Origin: CAZSRL01 sp964609615
GTDB lineage: Bacteria > Bacillota_I > Bacilli_A > RF39 > UBA660
Reading direction: 5' to 3'
Length of the DNA: 28,986 bases
Assembly: GCA_964609615.1 (NCBI GenBank)
Contig: CAZSRL010000011.1
Location: forward strand, 1-28,986
Position 1 is the stretch's first letter; every line of letters begins with the position of its first letter. Shown here one piece after another: positions 22,982 through 28,986 of this stretch. The notes under the pieces are model-generated. The model was not told where the DNA came from and made no database searches. It saw only the letters and a list, made by a program, of their open reading frames with translations. Position numbers and translations under genes: made by a program.

Positions 22982-25324
22982 ATGGATATGGAAAAGGAAA
23001 GATTATTTGACGAACTAACAGTAGTCAAAAGAAGCGGCCAAAGAGTCGAATTTAATGGAAGTAAGATAGCTATAGCTATACAGAAAGGATTTGGAAATGT
23101 TTATGAAGATCCAAATGAAGAGGATGTTAATAAAGTATATTTAAAAGTTTTAGATAAAATTGAAAAAGAATATAATGATAGAAAAACTATTAAGATTGAA
23201 GATATACAAGATTTAATTGAAGAAACATTAAAACAAATGAAATATAATGAAGTATTTGAAGCATTCAGTGGATATAGAGAAAGAAGAAATGCATCTCGTG
23301 AAGCATTTACAGTTAAACAACAACATAAATTTGTTAAAGCTATTGAATCATTAGGATTAAAAACTTCGAAAGAAGAAAACTCAAAAAGAGAAAATGCTAA
23401 CGTTGATGGAGATGGACCTATGGGAACAATGTTACACTTTGGTTCAACAGTTTCAAAAGAATTTACAAAAGCATATTTACTTGATAATAAAATTTCACAT
23501 GCTCATGATGATGGAGAAATACACATTCACGATTTAGATTTCTATGCAATGGGAACAACAACATGTACACAAATAGATATAGAAAAATTATTTAGACATG
23601 GTTTTTGTACTGGACATGGATTTTTAAGAACTCCAAATGATATAATGAGTTATACTGCTTTAGCGGCTATTGCTATTCAAAGTAATCAAAATGATCAACA
23701 TGGAGGACAAAGTATTCCTGCTTTTGATTATTATATGGCACCAGGAGTAGTAAAAACATTTAGAAAACAATTTAAACAAGTATTATATGACTTTTTAGAA
23801 TTAGAAGGATTTGAAAACTTTGTTAATTTTAAAAAGATAGAAAAACAAATATCTAAATTAGAAAGTATTGTTGTTGATATAAAAGAATTTGAAGAATATT
23901 ATAAAAACAATGAGGTGTTAGAAAATATATTTAATAAAGCATATAAAAAAGCATATGCTAAAACAGATAAAACTACATTTCAAGCAATGGAAGCATTTAT
24001 TCATAACTTAAATACAATGCATTCAAGAGCAGGAGCACAAGTACCATTTAGTTCAATTAACTTTGGAACAGATACTTCTGAAGAAGGTAGAATGGTAATG
24101 AAAAATTATTTATATGCTCTTGATTCAGGCTTAGGTCATGGAGAAACACCTATATTTCCAATATCTATTTTTAAAGTAAAAGAAGGAGTAAACTATAATA
24201 AAAAAGATCCAAACTATGATTTATTTAGATTATCATGTGAAGTATCTGCTAAAAGATTATTTCCAAACTTTTCATTCTTAGATTCTCCATTTAATAAACA
24301 AGCATACAAAGGAGACTATAATACAGAAGTAGCTTATATGGGATGTAGAACAAGAGTTATGGCAAACGCTGTAGACGAATCTAAAGCAATAACACCAGGA
24401 AGAGGAAACTTAAGCTTTACAACTATTAATTTACCTAGATTAGGTATTGAAAATGGACTTGTAAAAAATGATAAAGCAGATATTAAACAATTTTATAAAG
24501 ACTTAGATGAAAAACTAGAATTAGTAAAAACACAATTACTTCAAAGATTTGAAGTTCAATGTTCAAAAGATGTGACTAATTTTAAATTCTTATTAGCATC
24601 AGGAGTATGGATTGATTCAGACCATTTAAAGCCTGGTGATAGACTTAGAAAAGTTTTAAAACATGGAACACTATCAATTGGATTTATTGGACTAGCAGAG
24701 TGCTTAAAAGCCTTAACAGGTAAACATCATGGAGAAAATAAAGAATCAGAAAAACTAGGACTTGAAATTATAAAACATATGAGAAAAAAATGTGATGAAT
24801 TTACAAAAGAAAATAATTTAAACTTTACACTTCTTGCAACTCCAGCAGAAGGATTAAGTGGAAGATTTACTGCAATAGATAAAAGTATATATGGATCTAT
24901 TAAAGGTATAACAGATAGAGAATATTATACAAACTCATTCCATGTACCAGTATATTATCCTACAACAATAAAACATAAAATTGAAGTAGAAGCACCATAT
25001 CATACACTTACTAATGCAGGTCATATTTCTTATATAGAACTTGATGGAGATACTACAAAAAATGTAGATGCATTTGAAAAAATTGTAAGAATGATGAAAG
25101 AAAACAATATGGGATATGCTGCTATTAACCATCCAGTTGATAGAGACCCAGTTTGTGGATTCACAGGTGTAATAAATGATATGTGTCCTGGATGTGGAAG
25201 AACAGAAGATGAAGTGAAATTTGAAAGAATTAGAAGAATAACTGGATACCTAGTTGGAACAGTTGACAGATTCAATAACTATAAGAAAGCAGAAGTAAAC
25301 GACAGGGTAAAACACAAACTATGA
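22982..25324 (+). CDS. nrdD: Anaerobic ribonucleoside-triphosphate reductase NrdD, 780 aa
   Basis: Class III reductase making dNTPs without oxygen. An ATP-cone covers about 12-110 (VVKRSGQRVEFNGSKI). The glycyl-radical barrel follows, with the radical site RRITGYL at Gly755. The C-terminal zinc site shows only three Cys (725, 735 and 738): the position expected for the first Cys of the first pair is Asp722 (DRDPVCG). Starts at 22982 and 22988 are both possible. The stop overlaps the nrdG ATG (ATGA), so reductase and activase are coupled. Confidence 0.97.
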   Translation: MDMEKERLFDELTVVKRSGQRVEFNGSKIAIAIQKGFGNVYEDPNEEDVNKVYLKVLDKIEKEYNDRKTIKIEDIQDLIEETLKQMKYNEVFEAFSGYRERRNASREAFTVKQQHKFVKAIESLGLKTSKEENSKRENANVDGDGPMGTMLHFGSTVSKEFTKAYLLDNKISHAHDDGEIHIHDLDFYAMGTTTCTQIDIEKLFRHGFCTGHGFLRTPNDIMSYTALAAIAIQSNQNDQHGGQSIPAFDYYMAPGVVKTFRKQFKQVLYDFLELEGFENFVNFKKIEKQISKLESIVVDIKEFEEYYKNNEVLENIFNKAYKKAYAKTDKTTFQAMEAFIHNLNTMHSRAGAQVPFSSINFGTDTSEEGRMVMKNYLYALDSGLGHGETPIFPISIFKVKEGVNYNKKDPNYDLFRLSCEVSAKRLFPNFSFLDSPFNKQAYKGDYNTEVAYMGCRTRVMANAVDESKAITPGRGNLSFTTINLPRLGIENGLVKNDKADIKQFYKDLDEKLELVKTQLLQRFEVQCSKDVTNFKFLLASGVWIDSDHLKPGDRLRKVLKHGTLSIGFIGLAECLKALTGKHHGENKESEKLGLEIIKHMRKKCDEFTKENNLNFTLLATPAEGLSGRFTAIDKSIYGSIKGITDREYYTNSFHVPVYYPTTIKHKIEVEAPYHTLTNAGHISYIELDGDTTKNVDAFEKIVRMMKENNMGYAAINHPVDRDPVCGFTGVINDMCPGCGRTEDEVKFERIRRITGYLVGTVDRFNNYKKAEVNDRVKHKL

Positions 25325-25875
25325 AAATAAGATTATCAGCTCCACTACAAGGAGATAGTATAGTAGATGGACCTGGAATTAGAGCTGTTATATGGACACA
25401 AGGATGTTCACATAACTGTGAAGGATGTCATAATCCTTCAACTCACTCCTTTAAAGATGGATTTTTAAAAGATATAAATGAACTTAATGAAGAAATAAAA
25501 AACCTAGATTTAATAGATGGAATAACACTATCTGGAGGAGATCCATTCTTTCAAATAAAAGAGTCACTAGAAATTGCAAAATATGCAAAAAAGATAGAAC
25601 TAAATGTATGGGCATATTCAGGCTTTACTTTTGAACAACTCTTAAAAATGAAACAAACAAACAAACAACTAGATGAACTTCTAAAAAATATAGATGTAAT
25701 AGTAGATGGTAAGTTTGAAATAAAAAATAAAAAACTATCACTTAACTTTAGAGGTTCAACAAATCAAAGAATAATAAACGTTAAAAAAAGTTTAAAAGAA
25801 AACAAAACATGTCAAATAAAAAAATATGATAACACACAAATAAAAAAAACAAGCCATAAACATATATATGTTTAG
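25321..25875 (+). CDS. nrdG: Anaerobic RNR-activating protein NrdG, 184 aa
   Basis: A radical-SAM activase that generates the glycyl radical on NrdD. The cluster motif CSHNCEGC gives Cys29, Cys33 and Cys36, followed by HNPSTHSF and a GG-x-P-type SAM contact in LSGGDPFFQ. The last ~25 residues (Lys/Thr/His-rich) are encoded across the transcription-terminator hairpin, so the C-terminus is probably a poorly conserved tail. Confidence 0.95.
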   Translation: MKIRLSAPLQGDSIVDGPGIRAVIWTQGCSHNCEGCHNPSTHSFKDGFLKDINELNEEIKNLDLIDGITLSGGDPFFQIKESLEIAKYAKKIELNVWAYSGFTFEQLLKMKQTNKQLDELLKNIDVIVDGKFEIKNKKLSLNFRGSTNQRIINVKKSLKENKTCQIKKYDNTQIKKTSHKHIYV

Positions 25876-25885
25876 CTTGTTTTTA
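25846..25885. terminator. Bidirectional terminator overlapping the end of nrdG
   Basis: AAAACAAGC (25846-25854) pairs with GCTTGTTTT (25875-25883) around an inner palindrome AAACATATATATGTTT. T-runs follow on both strands, so it can end nrdDG and the convergent membrane-protein gene. Much of it lies inside the nrdG coding end. Confidence 0.75.
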
Positions 25886-25898
25886 ATAGTTTCTTTTT

Positions 25899-26600
25899 TT
25901 ATTTTTTCTTTCTCAAATATAATAACATTGTAATAGGGAATGAAAGTAATATTAATATAAGTAAATCCCCGAAAATTAGAAATAGTAATTCTAGTGAAGT
26001 AAGTGATGCAATATAGTCTGGGGTTCCAACAAAGGTATAAATCATTTCTATTGTTACAATAATAAAGAGTATGCATAGTATTATTAAAGAAAATAAATTA
26101 TCAAATTTTTTTGTTTTTAGTGTTTCTTTTTTGTTTTCTTTTTTTTCTATTTTGTTTTGATTTATATAACCTATTATCATAATAATTGATGGTATAAATA
26201 GAACAATGGTAATTAATATTATACTAACTATTGCGACAAGTATATTTATATTAGCTAAGCTTGCTATTATAGAACCTATTTCAGTAGCTGTCATTAATAA
26301 CGAAAATAATGATAATATAATAATTGAGCACATTATCCATGATTTCTTTTTATATAGAAATCCAATAACAGCAGCAGTAGTTGCAGCAGTTATCATTAGT
26401 GTAACAACAATTATTAAATTTACTCCAAGAAAATAAGTGAATAGATCAGCTGACGACGCATCAAATAGGTTATTTGTATTTATTTCTGGGAGGTTAAAAA
26501 ATATGTTTATTATTCCTGGAAACATGTATGCTGTTAATAAAAGAAGAATTATTATACCTGAGAACAAAACTTTACTTCTTTCCTTAAAAAAATTTTTCAT
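25899..26600 (-). CDS. Multi-pass membrane protein, 233 aa
   Basis: Not recognised. About six hydrophobic segments are visible (around 13-35, 55-82, 88-110, 115-148, 167-190 and 203-228). The loop between the fourth and fifth is very basic (NQNKIEKKENKKETLKTKKFDN) and probably cytoplasmic. No catalytic or transport motif stands out. The start has a good GAAGGGAG site. It is monocistronic, convergent with nrdG and divergent from gpsB. Confidence 0.75.
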   Translation of the reverse strand: MKNFFKERSKVLFSGIIILLLLTAYMFPGIINIFFNLPEINTNNLFDASSADLFTYFLGVNLIIVVTLMITAATTAAVIGFLYKKKSWIMCSIIILSLFSLLMTATEIGSIIASLANINILVAIVSIILITIVLFIPSIIMIIGYINQNKIEKKENKKETLKTKKFDNLFSLIILCILFIIVTIEMIYTFVGTPDYIASLTSLELLFLIFGDLLILILLSFPITMLLYLRKKK

Positions 26601-26676
26601 TTTTTCTCCCTTCTATTTTAAATTCATTATAATTTTATTTAATTATATTGTAAATAAGAAATATATTTTATTTACA

Positions 26677-26705
26677 TTGACAAAATACGACTTTTATTCT
26701 AAAAT
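26677..26705 (+). promoter_or_regulatory. Promoter of gpsB (and possibly rnpB)
   Basis: Perfect TTGACA (26677-26682), 17-nt spacer, TAAAAT (26700-26705), about 21-30 nt upstream of the gpsB starts. Confidence 0.8.
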
Positions 26706-26734
26706 TATATAAGAGAAAAGGGACTGTGAAGATT

Positions 26735-27055
26735 ATGTATGAGGAAAAAATAATTTTATCTGAGAAAGAAATACTTGAAAAGGATTTTAAAATTGATGCT
26801 AGAGGTTATAGACCACAAGAAGTTGATAAATTTTTAGATATTATAATGAGAGATTATTCTGAATTTAAAACTAATATTAGAAGACTTAAACATGATTTAC
26901 AAACAGCAATAGAAGATAATGAAAGATTACGCGCTGAACTTAGAAATATGAAAAGTAAATTAGAACTTGTTGGAGAACAAAAAACAGTAACTAATGTTGA
27001 TATACTAAAAAGAGTAAGCGAACTTGAAAAAATAGTATATGGAGATATAAAATAA
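26735..27055 (+). CDS. gpsB: DivIVA-like cell-division protein GpsB, 106 aa
   Basis: A small coiled-coil protein that links PBP1 and division machinery at the septum and pole. The N-terminal DivIVA-type domain reads ILSEKEILEKDFKIDARGYRPQEVDKFLD, followed by a coiled coil (about 45-80) and a short C-terminal helix. Length is usual. I prefer the ATG at 26735; a GTG at 26726 is also in frame, and the AAAGGG site fits neither ideally. It lies directly before rnpB, as in Bacillus. Confidence 0.92.
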   Translation: MYEEKIILSEKEILEKDFKIDARGYRPQEVDKFLDIIMRDYSEFKTNIRRLKHDLQTAIEDNERLRAELRNMKSKLELVGEQKTVTNVDILKRVSELEKIVYGDIK

Positions 27056-27392
27056 TATCTTGGGCAAACGCTGCATAAAATTATGTAGAGGAAAGTCCAT
27101 GCTCGCACAAGCTGTGATGCTTGTAGTGATCGTGCTAAAGGAAAAAATAACTTTAGGTAGTTTTTACTAACGGCTCTGAAATAACCAAGAACTGGTTAAA
27201 GTAAGAATAAAGTGCCAAAGAGACGATGCTTTTCAGGAATGAAGAGAGTGGAACGAGGTAAACCCCACGAGCGAGAAACCCAAATTTTGGTAGGGGAACT
27301 TTCAATAGGAAAACGAACCGATTTGAAGGATACGAAAGTATAGATAAATGTTTGCCACCTATATGGTACAGAACATGGCTTATTAAGATATT
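27054..27392 (+). ncRNA. rnpB: RNase P RNA, Bacillus (B) type
   Basis: The ribozyme subunit that matures tRNA 5' ends. Conserved blocks are visible: GAGGAAAGTCCATGCTCGCAC near the 5' end (27089), a central AGAGTGGAACGAGGTAAACCCC-type segment, and the 3' ACAGAACATGGCTTA. The P1 helix pairs AATATCTT (27054-27061) with AAGATATT (27385-27392), setting the ends at about 339 nt. The 5' end overlaps the gpsB stop. A weak promoter (TTGAAA 27024, TATAAA 27046, 16-nt spacer) lies within gpsB. Confidence 0.95.
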
Positions 27393-27415
27393 ATTTATTA
27401 AATGGAGGCAATAAA

Positions 27416-27892
27416 TTGAAAGACGTAGGAAAATCATTTAAAGAAAAAAGAGAGAGTATGGGTGTTAAACCTAGAGAAGTATGTGAGGATTTAGATATTA
27501 CAGAAGCACAATTAGAAAATCTTGAAGATGGTAATATTAATGCTTTTAAAGATGTTTTCTTTTTAAAAGAATTAGTAAGAAAATATTCTAAATATTTAAA
27601 TATAGATGAAGAAGAAACTATGGACAAGTTTAATAAATATATATTCGATTATACTTCTAAAATTCCAGTTAAAGAATTAACACAAAAATTAAAACAAATT
27701 AAGCAAGAAGAAAAAGAAGAAAGAAAAATAATTTCTCCTTATACTCAAAAAGTAAAAGTTAACGAAAAGGTTAATCCGATATTTACTTATTTATTATTAG
27801 TTATAATTATAGTATCTATTGGAGTAACTATATTTACAGTAGTAAAAAGAGATATAGAAAGTCAACATACAATAAGTTATGTACAAGAATAG
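27416..27892 (+). CDS. RodZ-like membrane protein with N-terminal HTH (YmfM type), 158 aa
   Basis: The N-terminal Xre-type helix-turn-helix (about 5-68, SFKEKRESMGVKPREVCEDLDI) is the RodZ-family domain that contacts MreB. A basic Lys/Glu-rich linker and one membrane segment (about 122-143) follow, then a very short outer tail. It is shorter than full RodZ and lacks the extracytoplasmic domain. The start is TTG at 27416, preceded by GGAGG. The context before pgsA and recA is that of ymfM in Bacillus. A shape-control role is inferred. Confidence 0.8.
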   Translation: MKDVGKSFKEKRESMGVKPREVCEDLDITEAQLENLEDGNINAFKDVFFLKELVRKYSKYLNIDEEETMDKFNKYIFDYTSKIPVKELTQKLKQIKQEEKEERKIISPYTQKVKVNEKVNPIFTYLLLVIIIVSIGVTIFTVVKRDIESQHTISYVQE

Positions 27893-27901
27893 GAGGATAT
27901 T

Positions 27902-28495
27902 ATGAATTTACCAAATAAAATAACAATGATTAGAATAGTTTTAGCTTTTATAATGTTAACACTTTTAGTGTTTCCATTTTATGCTTTTAATTTTGAATTT
28001 CCACAATATTTAATTGCTGGGAAAGTGTTAGTTGATATTAAATATATAATAGCAGGAGTAATATTTGTTGTTGCGGCTTGTACTGATTTTATAGATGGTT
28101 ATATAGCTAGAAAAAGGAATTTAGTTACTGACTTTGGAAAAACAATGGATGCTATTGCTGATAAGATTTTAGTAAATGGATTATTAATAATACTTGCATA
28201 TGATGGGTTTATTAGTGTACTGGTTCCAGTAATAATTATTACTAGAGACATATTTACTGATTCACTTAAAATGGTAATTGCAACCAGTGGAGAAGCAGTG
28301 GGAGCAAGTGTAACTGGAAAAATTAAAACAATATTTATGATGAGTGGATTAGCTCTTATATTATTCTATAATTTACCATTTGAACTTATTAATTTAAAAG
28401 TAGCAGATATCTTTATTTTAATAGCAGTTGTTATGGCAGTAATAAGTGCTGTTGAATATTTTGCAAAAAACAAAAATTTTATTTCAGAAAAATAA
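27902..28495 (+). CDS. pgsA: CDP-diacylglycerol-glycerol-3-phosphate 3-phosphatidyltransferase, 197 aa
   Basis: Makes phosphatidylglycerol phosphate, the precursor of PG and cardiolipin, in the membrane. The complete CDP-alcohol phosphotransferase motif is present: Asp65-Gly66, Ala69-Arg70, Gly79, Asp83 and Asp87. Four to six membrane segments flank it. NLPNKITMIRI at the N-terminus is typical. GGAGG precedes the ATG, 9 nt after the RodZ-like gene. Confidence 0.95.
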   Translation: MNLPNKITMIRIVLAFIMLTLLVFPFYAFNFEFPQYLIAGKVLVDIKYIIAGVIFVVAACTDFIDGYIARKRNLVTDFGKTMDAIADKILVNGLLIILAYDGFISVLVPVIIITRDIFTDSLKMVIATSGEAVGASVTGKIKTIFMMSGLALILFYNLPFELINLKVADIFILIAVVMAVISAVEYFAKNKNFISEK

Positions 28496-28504
28496 ATTAT
28501 ACAG

Positions 28505-28537
28505 AAAAAGTTTTCTTTATAGAAAACTTTTTTATTT
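28505..28537 (+). terminator. Intrinsic terminator after pgsA
   Basis: AAAAAGTTTTC (28505-28515) pairs with GAAAACTTTTT (28522-28532), followed by T-rich sequence. It separates the pgsA transcript from recA. Confidence 0.85.
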
Positions 28538-28574
28538 TTAAAAAAATGTTTTAAATAAAAGATTATTTTAGTAG

Positions 28575-28588
28575 CAAACAATTGTTTG
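28575..28588. promoter_or_regulatory. Palindrome upstream of recA (possible LexA/SOS box)
   Basis: CAAACAATTGTTTG is a perfect 14-bp palindrome ending 9 bp before the recA -35. It resembles the Firmicute LexA box (CGAAC-N4-GTTYG type) with A for the first G. The location suits SOS control of recA. No lexA gene is in the window. Confidence 0.5.
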
Positions 28589-28597
28589 AAAAAAGTG

Positions 28598-28626
28598 TTG
28601 ACAAATAAAAAATTATCTTGTAAAAT
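28598..28626 (+). promoter_or_regulatory. Promoter of recA
   Basis: Perfect TTGACA (28598-28603), 17-nt spacer, TAAAAT (28621-28626). AAGGAGG lies just before the recA ATG. Confidence 0.85.
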
Positions 28627-28651
28627 TAATTTAGAAAGTAAGGAGGACATA

Positions 28652-28986
28652 ATGGCAAAGCAAACACAAAATGAAAACAAAGCTTTAGATCAAGTATTGT
28701 TAGATATAGAAAAACAATTTGGTAAAGGCGCAATAATGAAATTAGGAAGTGAAGGAAAAAGGAATATAGATGTTGTATCATCTGGAAGTATATCTTTAGA
28801 TATAGCTTTAGGTGTTGGTGGATATCCAAAAGGAAGGATTATTGAAATATTTGGACCTGAGTCAAGTGGTAAAACAACATTTGCTTTACATGCAATTGCA
28901 GAAGTGCAAAAACAGGGAGGCAAAGCTGCTTTTATAGATGCAGAGCATGCTCTTGATCCCGTGTATGCAAAAAACTTAGGAGTTAA
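28652..28986 (+). CDS. recA: Recombinase RecA (partial, C-terminus off right edge)
   Basis: The strand-exchange ATPase of homologous recombination and SOS co-protease. 111 codons are present. The N-terminal helix (LDQVLLDIEKQFGKGAIMKLG) is followed by Walker A GPESSGKT (68-75) and the AFIDAEHALDP block, where Glu98 is the catalytic residue. It follows the rodZ-like and pgsA genes directly; cinA, which lies before recA in Bacillus, is absent here. Confidence 0.97.
   Translation, partial: MAKQTQNENKALDQVLLDIEKQFGKGAIMKLGSEGKRNIDVVSSGSISLDIALGVGGYPKGRIIEIFGPESSGKTTFALHAIAEVQKQGGKAAFIDAEHALDPVYAKNLGV

Noticed and set aside
1..28986. Mycoplasma-type code (UGA as Trp)
   Set aside because: Several well-identified genes end at UGA at the expected family length, for example rsmE, nrdD and the YgjP-like gene, and Trp is encoded by UGG.

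Overview
The window is about 29 kb of a very AT-rich bacterial chromosome. It uses the standard code: UGA acts as a stop, for example at the ends of the YgjP-like gene and rsmE. Gene order follows the Bacillus pattern in several blocks: rimM-trmD-rplS, rsmE-mtaB, dnaD-nth-ponA-recU, gpsB-rnpB, and rodZ-like(ymfM)-pgsA-recA. A wall-building class A PBP, GpsB and NrdDG point to a walled, anaerobic, low-GC member of the Bacilli. An uncultured gut lineage of the RF39 type is a reasonable guess, but the sequence alone does not prove it.

Left end (1-3180) is an accessory region. A large serine recombinase runs off the left edge on the minus strand. Its 5' leader has a good sigma-A promoter, a 19-codon leader ORF, and a strong intrinsic terminator that overlaps the end of that leader ORF. 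This looks like ribosome-controlled attenuation of a recombinase. Behind it lie a 95-aa gene of unknown function and a leftward terminator. Abutting these is the 3' part of a plus-strand gene with no start codon. Its last ~130 bp switch abruptly to GC-rich, A-poor sequence, encoding a formylglycine-enzyme/C-type-lectin-like C-terminus in which most variable codons end in C or T. This is the signature of a diversity-generating retroelement (DGR) variable region. No reverse transcriptase or template repeat is visible here, so the region would be a remote DGR target, apparently cut off from its 5' half next to a mobile element.

Middle (3188-19300) is mostly housekeeping. It holds an ATP-grasp protein, a membrane-anchored beta-solenoid-like surface protein, a metallopeptidase, and an RNA-modification and ribosome cluster (TrmH-type, RimM, TrmD, L19). 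These are followed by signal peptidase I, a phosphohexomutase, a decayed nucleotidyltransferase/CutA pair, RbgA, and two unknown genes behind a perfect consensus promoter. RsmE, a membrane protein, MtaB, HU, the CCA enzyme, DnaD (with a DNK repeat linker) and endonuclease III complete the stretch.

Right end (19320-28986) has PBP1A and RecU on the minus strand, a 357-bp AT-rich control region, and the anaerobic ribonucleotide reductase NrdD with its activase NrdG. A minus-strand membrane protein comes next, then GpsB, RNase P RNA (type B), a RodZ-like protein, PgsA, and the start of RecA, which runs off the right edge. The control regions of nrdD and recA share the palindromic core AACAATTGTT.
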